Assembly (NCBI RefSeq): GCF_009831625.1
Contig: NZ_WUUS01000005.1
Coordinates: forward strand, 124,001 to 188,000
Source of the DNA: Halobaculum saliterrae
Lineage (GTDB): Archaea > Halobacteriota > Halobacteria > Halobacteriales > Haloferacaceae
Direction of reading: 5' to 3'
DNA length: 64,000 nucleotides
The position numbers and the translations under genes were made by a program. How positions within the stretch are numbered: the first letter of the stretch is position 1; the number at the start of each line of letters is the position of its first letter. Below are positions 1 to 9,164 of this stretch, piece after piece. The notes beneath the pieces are model-generated. The model was not told where the DNA came from and ran no database searches. It was given only the letters and a program-made list of their open reading frames with translations.

Positions 1-2481
1 GTCGATCTCCGCCCGGATCTCGTCGGCTCGCGCCGACAGCTCCGGGATCTTCGAGTCGGCCAACTCGGCCTCCAGCTCCTCGATATCCGCCTCGATGGTC
101 TCGATCTCCTCGTCGGCCGTCTCGATCTCGTCGTCGAGGGCCGTCATCTCCTCGTCGACGGACTCGCGCTCCTCGCGCAGCTCATCGAGGCGCTCCTCCA
201 ACTCGCCGATCCGTCCCTCCTTCTCCTCGAGCTTCTCCTCGGCGCGCTCGATGTCGGACTCGATGTCGCGCACCTTCTCGGCGGCGTCGGAGGCTCGCGA
301 GCGGGCGTCCTCCAGATCGTCGTCGACGTCGGCGATCTCCGCTTTGATCCGCTGGCGCTCGTCCTCTAGGTCGTGGATCTCCTCGGCGACGCGCTCCAGC
401 TTCCCCTTCCCGGACTTCGAGAAGGAGTACCGGGAGCCGCCGCCCGAGCCGCCGGTCATCGCGCCGGACTTCTCCACGAGGTCGCCGTCCAGCGTCACCA
501 TCCGGTAATTACCCATGAGGTGCCGGGCGGTGTCCATGTCCTCGACGACGAGCGTCGACCCGAGCACGTACGAGAAGATACCCTCGTACTCGGAGTCGTA
601 GTCGACGAGGTTTCGCGCGAAGTCGACGACGCCGGGGTCGTTCGGCAGCGACGGGAGCCCGCGCTCGTCCATCTCCGTGATCGGGAGGAACGTCGCACGT
701 CCGGCGTTACGCTGCTTCAGGTAGTCGATGCAGTCGGAGCCGACGCCGTCGTCATCGACGACCACGTTCGCGAGCCGGCCGCCGGCGGCGGTCTCACACG
801 CCTTCGCGTACTCGCCGGGCACCGACGCGAGTTCGCCCACGGGTCCGTGGACCCCCGAGAACTCCGCGTTCGTCACCGTCGTCACGGCGCGGGGCCAGGA
901 GGTGTCGCCGGAGTCGCCGGCTCGAGCCTCCAGCTTGGAGTACTCCTGTTGCTTCTCGCGGATCTCCTCCTCGACCCCGTCGAGTTCCTCCTGGAACTCC
1001 TCCCGCTCGGCGCGGAGGTCCTCGATAACGCCGTCGATGTTGGCCTTGTTCTTCTCGGCCTTGTCGAGCTCGGAGTGGAGGTTCGACACGCGCTCGTTCA
1101 GCTCCGGGATCGCCTCACGCGTCTCCTGCAGCTCGTCCTCTACGTCGCCGATCTCGTTCGAGCGCCGGCGAGCGTCGTCGAGCAGGCGGTCCTTCTCGCG
1201 CTGGAGTTCGTTCTTCTCGGAGCGCAGCTCCTCCAGCGACTCCTTCCTGTCGGCCAGCTCGGCCTTCAGCTCGTCGAACTCGGTGTCGACGCTGTCGATC
1301 TCGGCCTGAACGTCCGCCAGCTCGGTCTGCTTCGATTTGAGCGTCGACTTCAGGTTCGCCTTCTCGACTTTCGTCTCGCGGATCTCCGAGTCGAACTCCT
1401 CGATCTCCTCGCTCTTCTTGTCGATGGCGACGAAGGCGTCGCGCCGCTCGGTCTCGGCCTCCTCGATGCGCTCGCGCTGGTTCTCGATCTTCCCCTCGAG
1501 CCGGGAGACGTCGCCCTTGATCTCCTCGATCTCCGCCTTGATGGCGATCTGCTCGTCCTCGCCCTTGCGCTCGATCTCGCGGTTGATCTCGTCGAGGTCG
1601 TCCTCCAGATCGTCGACGCGGGCCTGTCGCTCGTCGAGTTCCGCGCGGATGTCCTCGAGTTCCTCCTCGCGGGACTCCATCGACTCGCGGGTGCCGGCGA
1701 GGTCCTCCCGCTTGTCCTCCAGTTCGGCGGCCTTCAGGTAGCCCTCGTACTCCTGCTTCTCGTCGCGGAGGTCCTGATACTGGAGGGCCGTCTCGCGCTC
1801 GTCCGCGAGCTGGTCGAGGCGGTCCTCCTTCTCCTCGATGCGGAGGTCGGCCTCGTCGATGCGCTCCTCGACCGTCTCCAGCTCCCCGAAGGCGTCCTCC
1901 TTCTTGGCGTCGAACTCGGCGACGCCGGCGATCTCGTCGACGATCCCCCGGCGCTCGTGGGGCGTCATGTTGATGATGTCGGTCACGTCGCCCTGCATGA
2001 CGACGTTGTACCCCTCCGGCGTGATGCCGGCCTGCGCGAGCAGGTCCTGGATGTCAGAGAGGTTGACCGAGCGGCCGTTGAGGTAGTAGTACGAGTAGTA
2101 GTTGTCGTCGGTCTCCTTCACCCGACGCTTGATGGTGATCTCGTCGGCGTCGCCGACGTCGTCGCTGCCGGCGGCGCTGACGACCTGCGAGCGGTCGAGC
2201 GTCCCCTCCGAGTTGTCGAGGACGACCTCGACGCTCGCCTCGCGGTCGCCGGAGGGTCCCTCGCCATCCTCGAAGCCGGGGTTGTAGATGAGGTCGGTGA
2301 GCTTCTCCGCGCGGATGCCGCGAGTGCGCGCGAGCCCCAGCGCGAACAGCACCCCGTCGATGATGTTTGACTTGCCCGAGCCGTTCGGCCCGGTGATGAC
2401 CGTGAAGTCCTCGTAGAAGGGGATCCGCGTCGGCCGTCCGAAGCTCTTGAAGTTGTCCAGTACGAGTTCCGTGATGTGCAT
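1..2481 (-). CDS. smc: Chromosome segregation ATPase SMC (3' end beyond the window)
   Basis: SMC proteins are dimeric ATPases that organise and help segregate the chromosome. The visible part is 827 codons. The N-terminal head carries the Walker A motif GPNGSGKS at residues 31-38. A long coiled coil follows, rich in E, D, R and L, and then a hinge ending in a glycine-rich MTGGSGGGSR stretch near residue 680. The start of the returning coil comes last. The C-terminal head with signature motif and Walker B lies left of the window. The ATG at 2481 is chosen because MHITELVLDNFKSF is the usual haloarchaeal N-terminus. The small coiled-coil gene ends about 80 bases upstream on the same strand, so the two may be co-transcribed. 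Family assignment is secure. Confidence 0.96.
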   Translation of the reverse strand, partial: MHITELVLDNFKSFGRPTRIPFYEDFTVITGPNGSGKSNIIDGVLFALGLARTRGIRAEKLTDLIYNPGFEDGEGPSGDREASVEVVLDNSEGTLDRSQVVSAAGSDDVGDADEITIKRRVKETDDNYYSYYYLNGRSVNLSDIQDLLAQAGITPEGYNVVMQGDVTDIINMTPHERRGIVDEIAGVAEFDAKKEDAFGELETVEERIDEADLRIEEKEDRLDQLADERETALQYQDLRDEKQEYEGYLKAAELEDKREDLAGTRESMESREEELEDIRAELDERQARVDDLEDDLDEINREIERKGEDEQIAIKAEIEEIKGDVSRLEGKIENQRERIEEAETERRDAFVAIDKKSEEIEEFDSEIRETKVEKANLKSTLKSKQTELADVQAEIDSVDTEFDELKAELADRKESLEELRSEKNELQREKDRLLDDARRRSNEIGDVEDELQETREAIPELNERVSNLHSELDKAEKNKANIDGVIEDLRAEREEFQEELDGVEEEIREKQQEYSKLEARAGDSGDTSWPRAVTTVTNAEFSGVHGPVGELASVPGEYAKACETAAGGRLANVVVDDDGVGSDCIDYLKQRNAGRATFLPITEMDERGLPSLPNDPGVVDFARNLVDYDSEYEGIFSYVLGSTLVVEDMDTARHLMGNYRMVTLDGDLVEKSGAMTGGSGGGSRYSFSKSGKGKLERVAEEIHDLEDERQRIKAEIADVDDDLEDARSRASDAAEKVRDIESDIERAEEKLEEKEGRIGELEERLDELREERESVDEEMTALDDEIETADEEIETIEADIEELEAELADSKIPELSARADEIRAEID

Positions 2482-2561
2482 GCGTGGTGGAACGTGGTGT
2501 GGTACCCGTCGTGCCGCCGCGATCCGGCGGCGCCGCGGGCTCGGTTACGCGTCGGTGGCCG

Positions 2562-2888
2562 TTACGCGACGATGATGTCGTCGGAGTCGTCGTCGGAGGA
2601 GTCCGACTCCTCGGGCGTCTCCCCGTCGGCGCCGCGGGCCGCCTTCTGGGCCGCGCCCTCGTCGTCGGCCATGGTGCCCTCGTCGTCGGCGGCGCCGTTC
2701 GTCGCCGACTCGTTCGGGACGAACTCGGCGTTCGGGTTGCGGTCAGGCGTCGACTCCTCCTCGACCTCCGTCGCCTGCTCCAACTGCGAGATGCGTTCCT
2801 TGGCCTCGACCAGTTCCTCCGTCAGCCCGTCGACGGCCGCCTGCAGCTCTGCGACCTGCGTCTCGAGATCCTCGACCCGATTTCCCAT
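2562..2888 (-). CDS. Small acidic coiled-coil protein upstream of smc (DUF7518-like)
   Basis: This 108-residue protein starts at the ATG at 2888, because a good TATA element sits about 25 bases upstream; longer in-frame starts would pass through that promoter. Residues 1-45 form a heptad-like coiled coil (MGNRVEDLETQVAELQAAV). The rest is an acidic, probably disordered tail rich in D, E, S and A that ends DDIIVA. No catalytic motif is visible. From memory, a short coiled-coil protein of this kind often precedes smc in haloarchaea. I infer an accessory role or mere co-expression with SMC; the function is unknown. Confidence 0.8.
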   Translation of the reverse strand: MGNRVEDLETQVAELQAAVDGLTEELVEAKERISQLEQATEVEEESTPDRNPNAEFVPNESATNGAADDEGTMADDEGAAQKAARGADGETPEESDSSDDDSDDIIVA

Positions 2889-2910
2889 ACACGGGGACGT
2901 GCCCGCATGC

Positions 2911-2917
2911 GTATAAA
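2911..2917 (-). promoter_or_regulatory. TATA-like element for the coiled-coil/smc unit
   Basis: On the minus strand the sequence reads TTTATAC, about 23-29 bases before the ATG at 2888. This spacing fits a leaderless transcript. It is the only AT-rich hexamer at that distance. Confidence 0.55.
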
Positions 2918-3140
2918 CCCGCGTCAGACGGGTAGATGACACGAATTGGGGCTCGAAACGGCAAATATCTGGAGAATCAAGTCCTCTCCGGCTGGTTCTC
3001 GATCGACAGCCGATAAACCACTCCACGCTATATCGAATCACCGGGTCCGAGAACAGACGGGGACGCCTCGATCGCGTTGCTGTCGGGCGACCGGGCCCGA
3101 TTCCACGGGAGAATCGTACCGAACACTGACTGGGGAACGG

Positions 3141-6100
3141 TCAGCGCCGCGGCCGACCGAACAGCAGGCCGATCAGTCCGAGCAGCGAGAGCGGCGCTCC
3201 CCAGATCATCCCCTGGGCCCCCGCGTCGATGGCGGCCTCGGCCGTCACGAACGTCGAGGTCGGTCCAGTTTCGTTGGCCGTCCCAGTCCCTGTTCCAGTC
3301 TCGGCAGTGTCCGAAGCGGTTGCAGTAGCCGTCTCGGTACCGGTCGCGGTGGTCGTCTCAGCAGCTGTCTCCGTGGTTGTTCCAGTTGCCGTCGCGGTAG
3401 CGATGGCTGTCTCCGTAGCTGTCGCGGTGGCTGTCTCAGTCGGGGTTGCGGTACCCGTCTCAGTCGCCGTCGTGGTGGGCGTCGTCGCGGGACCCGCAAG
3501 GGTCAGCGCGTACGTTTCATTGCCGTTGGCGGGTACCTCCCGCCCGTCCTCGGTCGACGCGGTCACCGTGTAGTCCCCGGGCGCGAGTCCCGCGACGGTC
3601 ACGTTCTCGCCGGCGCCGACCGTCCGCAGTTCGACCGGACCGGACTCGTCGGCGACCGTCACGGAGACGGGGAGGGCGTTCGGGTTCTCGATGCTGAACG
3701 TCTCGTCCCCGACGACGACGGCGAGCGATTCGAGCGGCGTCGCGGGCGCCACGGCGGTGAACGGGAACCTCTCGCTGCCGTTGATGCGGACGGTCCGCCC
3801 GTCCTCGGCGGTCGCCGTCGCGTTCCAGTCGCCGGGCGCGAGATCGGTCAGGTTCGCGGTTCCGTTGGCGGGCACCGACAGCGAGCGGTTCGCGTCCGTC
3901 TCGTTCGTCACGTCGACCGTGACGGCGACATCGTTGGGGTTCTCGACCGAGAGCGACTGGTTGTCGACGGTCGCGTTCACCGACGCCAGCACCGAGAACG
4001 CGAAGCGCTCGGTCCCGTTGATCGCGAGCGTTCGTCCGTCCTCGGTCTCGGCGGTAGCGTTGTAGTTACCCGCCGGAAGGGCGTCGAGCGTCCCGGAGCC
4101 GACGGCCGGAACGTCGAGCGTCCGGTTCGCGTCCGTCTCGTTCGTCGCGTTGACCGTGACGGCGATGTCGTTCGGGTTGTCGACCGTGAGCGTCGCGTTC
4201 ACCACCGTCGCGTTCAGCGACTCCAATGCGTCCGGGGCGGCCGCCTCGACGGTGAACGTGTACGTCTCGCTGCCGTTGACGAGGACCTGTCGGCCGTCCT
4301 CGGTGGCCGCCGTCGCGGTCCACTCGCCGGGAGCGAGATCGGTCAGGTTCGCGGTTCCGTTGGCAGGAACCGAGAGCGAGCGGTTCGCGCCCGTCTCGTT
4401 CGTCGCGTCGAGCGTGACGGCGAGGTCGTTCGGGTTCTCGACTGTCAGCGACTGGGTATCCATGGTCGCGTTCACGGACACGAGTTCCGCCGGCGGCGAC
4501 GTGGCTTCCCGGACGGAGAACGTGAACGACTCGGCCCCGTTGATCGAGGCCGTCGCGTTCCCCTCGCCGGTCGCGACGAGCGTGTAGTCGCCGGGCGCCA
4601 GATCCGACGCGTTCACCGTCTCCCCCGGGGGGACGACGAACGACTCGTTCTCGCCCGCACCGTCGGACAGGTTCGTCGTCGCGTTCGCGTCGGAGGGGTT
4701 CGAGACCGTGAGCGTGGCGTTCTCGACGGACGCCTCGAGGATCGCGTGACCGGGCGGCGGGGCGACGGAGACGTTCAGCGTCCGCTCGCCGTTGAGGGGG
4801 GCAGTCTCGCCCGCCTCGGTCAGCGCGGTGAGCGTGTAGTTCCCGGGCGTCAGCGACAGCGTCTCGGTCTCGTTCGTGGTCACCGTCTCGGTTTGAACCG
4901 TCCCGGCTTCGTCGGTCGCGGTGACGGTGACCGGACCGTCGTTCGGGTTGGTGACCGAGACGTTCTCCTCGCGCTCGACGACGGTGAGGCTCCGTGCGAC
5001 CGCCGGGCACTCCTCGACGGTCACGACGAGTTCGGACTCGTTCTCGGCGCCCAGCGGCACCGCCGTCCCGTCGCCGGTGCTCGCCGAGAGGCTGTACTCG
5101 CCGTCCGCCCGCACGACCTGCCGGGTTTCGCCCGATGCGAGCCCGAACTGCTCGGTGCCGTCGGCTCCGGTGACGGTCACCGTCACGGGGACGCTGTTCC
5201 GGTTGGTGACGGTGACGTTCTCGCAGTCGGTGGCGACCCCGAGCGACCGGACCCGCGGCGGGTCGTCGGGGTCGAGCGGGTCCGTCCCGTCGTCGACCTC
5301 GGTCCCGTCGAGGTAGCCGTCGCCGTCGGTGTCGGGGTTCGTGACGTCGGTCCCGAGCGCCTCCTCCGCCTCGTCCGGGAGGCCGTCGTCGTCGGCGTCG
5401 ATCGGGTTCGGGTCGTTCACGTCGAGCGGGTCGGAACCGTTCTCGACCTCGTCGCCGTCGTCGATGCCGTCGCCGTCGGTGTCGGCGTCGGTCGGGTCGG
5501 TGAACGTGACGGTCACCTCGGTCCCGTCGTCCAGGCCGTCCCCGTCGGTGTCGGGATCGTTCGGGTCGGTACCGATCCGCTCCTCCTGGGCGGTCCCCAG
5601 GCCGTCACCGTCAGGATCCGGGGGTGCCGGGTCGTCGGCGTCGGTCGGGTCGGTTCCGCGGTCGACCTCCGCCGAGTCGGTGAGGCCGTCGCCGTCGGTG
5701 TCGGGGTCCGTCGGGTCCGTCCCGAGGTCGACCTCCGTCCCGTCGCTCAGTCCGTCGTTGTCGGTGTCGTGATCGAGCGGGTTCGAGCCGTACGAGTCGA
5801 CCTCCGTCCCGTCGCTCAGCCCGTCGCCGTCGGTGTCGGCGTCGTCCGGGTCGGTTCCGAGCTCGCGCTCCTCGGCGAGCGTTAGCCCGTCCCCGTCGCC
5901 GTCGGTCTCGCTCGGGTCGTTCGGGTCCAGCGGGTCGGAACCCCTCTCGATCTCGTCGCCGTCGTCGATGCCGTCGCGGTCCGTATCGGCCCGCGTTGGG
6001 TCGGTCCCGAGATCGATCTCGTCGCCGTCGTCGATGCCGTCGCCGTCGGTGTCCCGGTCGCGCGGGTCGGTCCCCGTGACGAGCACCTCGGTCCCGTCGT

Positions 6101-7430
6101 TCAGGCCGTCCCCGTCGGTGTCGGCGTCGGTCGGGTCGGTGCTGATGAGTCGCTCCTGGTCGTCCGAGAGGCCGTCGCGGTCGGCGTCGCCGGGCGAGAC
6201 GTACTTGTCCTTGCCCTTCGTTCTCCCGTGCCTGTAGATCTCGTGCGGGCGGTCCTCTCCGTCCGCGGCCGCCTCCTTCGTGGTCTCGGCGGCCGCGACC
6301 TGCACGATGACCTGTATCTGAACGACGTTGACGACCTGCACTTGCGTCACTTGACCGAGGACGCCCCGGCAGGCCCCCCTGGCCGCCGACTGGATCTGTG
6401 TGACGCTCGCCGACTGGCTCTGGGAGAGCGCGCCCGAGGACGCGCCAGCGGCCGCGATCTGTATCTGCTCGATGGTGACCGTCTGGCTCTGGGAGATCCC
6501 CCCGGCGGCCCCGCCGTAGGCCGCCGCGTGAACCTGCCTGACCGTCGCCCGTTGGCTCTGGGAGATGGCGCCCTTCGCGCCGCCCAACGCCGCCACCTGT
6601 ACCTGCTTCACGTTCGCCCGCTGACGCTGTTGGAGGGAGCCCTCCGCGCCGCCCTCGGCGGCGGCACGGGTCTTCTCGGACTTCCCGTCGCGTTCGAGCG
6701 CTCCGTACGCCCCGCCCTGGGCCGCCTCCTGGATCTTCGAGACGTCCGAGACGCCCCGATCGGCCGCGCCCTTGGCGGCGCCGGAGGCGGCCCCCGCGGC
6801 TGCGTGCTGTACCTGCGTCAGCGAGACGCGCTGGGCCTGCGCGATCGATCCGTGCGCCGCACCGTACGACGCGCCCTGGAGCTGTGTCACGTTGGCCGAG
6901 TGCGACCGGCTCAGTGCGCCGTCGACGCTCCCGGCGACCGCCGTCCGTATCTGGGTCGCGTTGGCCGACTGCGACTGCAGCAGCGCGCCGTGTGCCGCGC
7001 CGCGCGCCGCGTGCTGGATCTGGTCGAGGTTCGCGTCCCGATGCCGACGCACCACGTCGGCGACGGCTTCCTTCGCGGCCGCTCGCTGCGCCCGCGTGAC
7101 CGTCGCGCCCTGCCGTCGGGCCAGTTCGGCGCCCTCCTCCACGCCCCGTTCCGCGGCGGCCTCCCGTGACTCCTGAACCGTGGCGGGATCGGCACGATCC
7201 CGGAGGCTCGTGGTCGCCGAAGTCTCCGGTGACGCCGTCGCCAGTACGTCCGGTGACGCCGTCGAGAACGCGATCGGGTTCGGTGACGCGAGCGAGTCCG
7301 TGTCGGCACGGTCCTGGGTCATCGCCGCGCCGCTCCCGACGAACGCCGCACTCGTCGCCACCGTCAGCGCGACGAGTGCGACCAGCACTCTCCCCACGGC
7401 GGTCCGCCGTGAGTGCCCGCGTTCAGCCAT
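3141..7430 (-). CDS. Giant repeat-rich surface protein (Q-rich repeats, TSP3 calcium repeats, Ig-like repeats, C-terminal anchor)
   Basis: The protein has 1429 residues. A signal peptide covers about residues 1-36. Residues 130-370 hold roughly ten units of about 23 residues with the pattern GAxxGAxSQSQxAxVTQIQxAA. Residues 412-722 hold thrombospondin type 3-like DxDxDGxxD repeats, which bind calcium in known families. Residues 725-1310 contain seven repeats of about 80 residues, each with V(E/T)NPND and LAPGDYTATA motifs and many N-x-S/T sites that could be glycosylated. A Thr/Glu linker and a hydrophobic helix ending GRPRR close the protein. It lacks a clear PGF motif, so it is not a standard archaeosortase substrate. 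I infer a cell-surface adhesin or matrix protein. The start is the ATG at 7430. Confidence 0.85.
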   Translation of the reverse strand: MAERGHSRRTAVGRVLVALVALTVATSAAFVGSGAAMTQDRADTDSLASPNPIAFSTASPDVLATASPETSATTSLRDRADPATVQESREAAAERGVEEGAELARRQGATVTRAQRAAAKEAVADVVRRHRDANLDQIQHAARGAAHGALLQSQSANATQIRTAVAGSVDGALSRSHSANVTQLQGASYGAAHGSIAQAQRVSLTQVQHAAAGAASGAAKGAADRGVSDVSKIQEAAQGGAYGALERDGKSEKTRAAAEGGAEGSLQQRQRANVKQVQVAALGGAKGAISQSQRATVRQVHAAAYGGAAGGISQSQTVTIEQIQIAAAGASSGALSQSQSASVTQIQSAARGACRGVLGQVTQVQVVNVVQIQVIVQVAAAETTKEAAADGEDRPHEIYRHGRTKGKDKYVSPGDADRDGLSDDQERLISTDPTDADTDGDGLNDGTEVLVTGTDPRDRDTDGDGIDDGDEIDLGTDPTRADTDRDGIDDGDEIERGSDPLDPNDPSETDGDGDGLTLAEERELGTDPDDADTDGDGLSDGTEVDSYGSNPLDHDTDNDGLSDGTEVDLGTDPTDPDTDGDGLTDSAEVDRGTDPTDADDPAPPDPDGDGLGTAQEERIGTDPNDPDTDGDGLDDGTEVTVTFTDPTDADTDGDGIDDGDEVENGSDPLDVNDPNPIDADDDGLPDEAEEALGTDVTNPDTDGDGYLDGTEVDDGTDPLDPDDPPRVRSLGVATDCENVTVTNRNSVPVTVTVTGADGTEQFGLASGETRQVVRADGEYSLSASTGDGTAVPLGAENESELVVTVEECPAVARSLTVVEREENVSVTNPNDGPVTVTATDEAGTVQTETVTTNETETLSLTPGNYTLTALTEAGETAPLNGERTLNVSVAPPPGHAILEASVENATLTVSNPSDANATTNLSDGAGENESFVVPPGETVNASDLAPGDYTLVATGEGNATASINGAESFTFSVREATSPPAELVSVNATMDTQSLTVENPNDLAVTLDATNETGANRSLSVPANGTANLTDLAPGEWTATAATEDGRQVLVNGSETYTFTVEAAAPDALESLNATVVNATLTVDNPNDIAVTVNATNETDANRTLDVPAVGSGTLDALPAGNYNATAETEDGRTLAINGTERFAFSVLASVNATVDNQSLSVENPNDVAVTVDVTNETDANRSLSVPANGTANLTDLAPGDWNATATAEDGRTVRINGSERFPFTAVAPATPLESLAVVVGDETFSIENPNALPVSVTVADESGPVELRTVGAGENVTVAGLAPGDYTVTASTEDGREVPANGNETYALTLAGPATTPTTTATETGTATPTETATATATETAIATATATGTTTETAAETTTATGTETATATASDTAETGTGTGTANETGPTSTFVTAEAAIDAGAQGMIWGAPLSLLGLIGLLFGRPRR
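4650..6200 (-). repeat. In-gene repeats: TSP3 array and the first Ig-like units
   Basis: From about 5260 to 6200 the DNA repeats a GACACCGACGGCGACGG-type unit that encodes calcium-binding DTDGDG loops every 18-40 residues. Below 5260 the ~80-residue Ig-like units begin and continue to about 3500. Near-identical stretches, such as the part encoding [20 protein letters not shown], occur more than once and point to recent duplication inside the gene. Confidence 0.8.
6300..7045 (-). repeat. In-gene array of about ten 23-residue Q-rich repeats
   Basis: On the coding strand, units of about 69 bases encode alternating small-residue (GAAxGA) and polar (SQSQ, VTQIQ) segments. Some units are diverged, for example those encoding [11 protein letters not shown] and [10 protein letters not shown]. 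The array ends in a run of [15 protein letters not shown]. The pattern is seen directly; any link to amyloid or beta-solenoid folds is inference. Confidence 0.75.
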
Positions 7431-7596
7431 CGCTCACCCCGGACTGTGGCCGGCGGGGTGTCCGTTCGACTCCGACGGCTCGATCCGTTCGACCCGCGCT
7501 CGGTGTGAGATCGACTGGTTCCCGTCCCCCCGCCGCGGCCGCCGTGCCCTCTACCGCGAGCACGGTGGACCGCCGATTGTTACCACAGGTTGACAT
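7423..7596 (-). CDS. Possible 57-residue leader ORF overlapping the surface-protein start
   Basis: The frame begins with ATG at 7596, about 9 bases after the start site expected from the TATA-like element at 7628-7635. It ends with TGA inside ATGGCTGA, the first codons of the surface-protein gene. The product is arginine- and glycine-rich with no recognisable domain. The termination/start overlap is the kind seen in translationally coupled genes. It could equally be chance in a GC-rich leader, so confidence is low. Confidence 0.25.
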   Translation of the reverse strand: MSTCGNNRRSTVLAVEGTAAAAGGREPVDLTPSAGRTDRAVGVERTPRRPQSGVSDG

Positions 7597-7811
7597 GACA
7601 ATGACTAGCACGCACAGCGAGGACGGGCTTTACAGTTCCTTCGTCCTCCTTCTCAGCTACGGCCGGATTCGGGTGTGAGGGTGCCCCCTCCGTTCGATCC
7701 CGCTTCTGAATGGATCCGACTTGGTGTCACGTTGCCGAAGATCGGGTGGCGTGTGAGTCGGGGGCGGTCTCGGCGTTCCACCGACGATATCGTGGGCCGG
7801 GCTACCGGGAA

Positions 7812-7840
7812 CCGTGACACCGGATCGTTCGGTGTCACGG
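7812..7840. promoter_or_regulatory. 11-bp-arm inverted repeat upstream of the small membrane-protein gene
   Basis: The arms CCGTGACACCG and CGGTGTCACGG are perfectly complementary and separated by 7 bases. The element ends 13 bases before the TATA-like CTTAT of the next gene, a typical place for an activator or repressor site. A further single GGTGTCACG half-site lies near 7721-7729. Confidence 0.55.
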
Positions 7841-7845
7841 CTCGC

Positions 7846-7864
7846 GCACGGCCTTATGCCGTGC
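7846..7864. promoter_or_regulatory. Inverted repeat enclosing the TATA-like box
   Basis: GCACGGC and GCCGTGC flank the five bases CTTAT, which sit about 30 bases before the ATG at 7887. The TATA-like sequence is therefore in the loop of a 7-bp stem. Confidence 0.45.
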
Positions 7865-7886
7865 GGCTCCGAGGACCGAACACGAA

Positions 7887-8099
7887 ATGAACCACTTGAA
7901 TTCGCTGCTCGCAGTCCAACTCCTCGCCCTCGCGGTGGCGCTCGTCGCCGAGGGTCTCGCGTTCGAGTCGCTGGTCGCTCTCGCCCTCACGACGTTCGCC
8001 CTCGCGCTGGCGGCGATGTTCGTCGAGATGACCGGCGCGCTCCTCATCGGAACCCTCCGACCGACGGTCCCGGACATGTCGCCGGAGCGGCACGGGTAG
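7887..8099 (+). CDS. Small two-helix membrane protein
   Basis: This 70-residue protein has two hydrophobic segments, about residues 8-24 and 29-58, and a short polar C-terminus. It has no motif that I recognise. A promoter-like element at the right spacing and codon use like its neighbours support a real gene. It lies 131 bases upstream of two presenilin-type proteases on the same strand, so it may be part of that unit, either as a partner or as a substrate. That link is inferred from position only. Confidence 0.65.
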   Translation: MNHLNSLLAVQLLALAVALVAEGLAFESLVALALTTFALALAAMFVEMTGALLIGTLRPTVPDMSPERHG

Positions 8100-8104
8100 G
8101 CCGA

Positions 8105-8157
8105 ACCGGGACCGAGCCGGAGCGGACCGGGATCGAACTGCGACCGACTGGGACCGA
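8105..8157 (+). repeat. Three 11-bp direct repeats at exact 21-bp spacing
   Basis: Units start at 8105 (ACCGGGACCGA), 8126 (ACCGGGATCGA) and 8147 (ACTGGGACCGA). The 21-bp period equals two DNA turns, so the units face the same side of the helix. The element lies between the small membrane-protein gene and the first protease gene, ending 73 bases before its ATG. Confidence 0.55.
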
Positions 8158-8230
8158 ACCGGTCACGCCCGGCGACGCGGTTCGCTCGGAACCACAACCA
8201 CCAAACGCGGGCCACCCCTACCGGCGGGCG

Positions 8231-9154
8231 ATGAAGACTCGCGCAGTCCGCGGCGTCCTCCTCGCGGGGCTGTTGTTCCTCGTCGTCCACGTCGGCGCCG
8301 TCTCGTTGGCGCCCACGTTCGAGGCGGCCGGCTACCAGACCGTCGAGGACCCGCAGGACCCCACGAACTCCGGGCTCTACCTCGGCGCCATCCTCGTCGT
8401 CACGGCGCTGATGCTCGCGGCGTTCAAGTACGACTTCGACTGGGCGGTCCGGCTGGTCATCGTCGGCTCCTCGGGGATGCTCTCGTGGTACGTCTTCTCG
8501 GTGTTCCTCCCCGGGACCGTCGCAGTCGTCGCCGCCGGACTCGTTGCCGTCGCCCTGCTCGCGTACCCCGAGTGGTACGTCATCGACGCCGCGGGGGCGC
8601 TGATGGGCGCCGGCGCCGCGGGGCTGTTCGGCATCTCCTTCGGCCTCCTGCCGGCGATCGTCCTCCTGACGGTGCTCGCGGTGTACGACGCCATCTCGGT
8701 GTACGGCACCGAGCACATGCTCGACCTCGCGGAGGGCGTCCTCGACCTCAACATCCCCGTCGTGCTCGTCATCCCGCTGGAGTGGTCCTACTCGCTGCTC
8801 GACGAGGGATCGACCGAGGGCGCCACGGAGGGCACGGACGAGGACGAGCGGGACGTCTTCTTCATCGGCCTCGGCGACGCGGTGATGCCCGCGGTGATGG
8901 CCGCCTCCGCGGCGTTCTGGTCGCCCGCGCCGGCGTTCGGGCTCCCGGTCGTCCCCGCGATGGGGCTGCCGACGCTGTTGGCCATCGTCGGGACGTTCGT
9001 CGGCCTCGGCGTCCTCCTGCGGATGGTGCTGAAGGGTCGCCCGCACGCCGGACTTCCCCTGCTCAACGGCGGCGCCATCGGCGGCTACCTGCTCGGCTCG
9101 GTCCTCGCGGGCGTCCCGCTCGCGCAGGCGCTCGGGGTCGCGAGGTACCTGTGA
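8231..9154 (+). CDS. Presenilin-like A22 family intramembrane aspartyl protease
   Basis: This 307-residue polytopic membrane protein has the three hallmarks of presenilin/signal-peptide-peptidase homologues. They are YD at residues 152-153 (VYDAISVYG), GLGD with Asp216, and a C-terminal GLPLLNGG that stands in for PAL. The two Asp residues form the active site in characterised GxGD proteases, which cut membrane helices inside the bilayer. An acidic loop at about residues 185-210 separates the helices carrying the two Asp residues. The ATG at 8231 gives an N-terminus that leads straight into the first helix. A paralogue starts 10 bases downstream, so the two genes are almost certainly co-transcribed. 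The substrate is unknown. Confidence 0.9.
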   Translation: MKTRAVRGVLLAGLLFLVVHVGAVSLAPTFEAAGYQTVEDPQDPTNSGLYLGAILVVTALMLAAFKYDFDWAVRLVIVGSSGMLSWYVFSVFLPGTVAVVAAGLVAVALLAYPEWYVIDAAGALMGAGAAGLFGISFGLLPAIVLLTVLAVYDAISVYGTEHMLDLAEGVLDLNIPVVLVIPLEWSYSLLDEGSTEGATEGTDEDERDVFFIGLGDAVMPAVMAASAAFWSPAPAFGLPVVPAMGLPTLLAIVGTFVGLGVLLRMVLKGRPHAGLPLLNGGAIGGYLLGSVLAGVPLAQALGVARYL

Positions 9155-9164
9155 GCGCGCTCCC

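Larger units (their letters stand above)
7431..7886. other. 456-base divergent intergenic region with a possible leader ORF and palindromes
   Basis: This gap lies between the divergent surface-protein gene and a small membrane-protein gene. For the minus strand, the best TATA-like site is CTGTAAAG near 7628-7635, which would give a 5' leader of about 170 bases. That leader contains a 57-codon frame from the ATG at 7596 whose stop overlaps the surface-protein start by eight bases (ATGGCTGA). For the plus strand, two inverted repeats lie at 7812-7864. No RNA gene was recognised. Confidence 0.6.

Noticed and set aside
373-2370. Long open frame opposite smc
   Set aside because: It is antisense to a clear SMC gene; the Leu/Val/Asp-rich product is the mirror of coiled-coil coding in GC-rich DNA.
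3141-7430. Archaeosortase (PGF-CTERM) substrate
   Set aside because: The C-terminal helix and basic end fit, but the PGF tripeptide before the helix is missing.
7653-7838. 61-codon minus-strand frame in the divergent intergenic region
   Set aside because: It has no promoter and overlaps the palindromes that belong to the plus-strand promoter.
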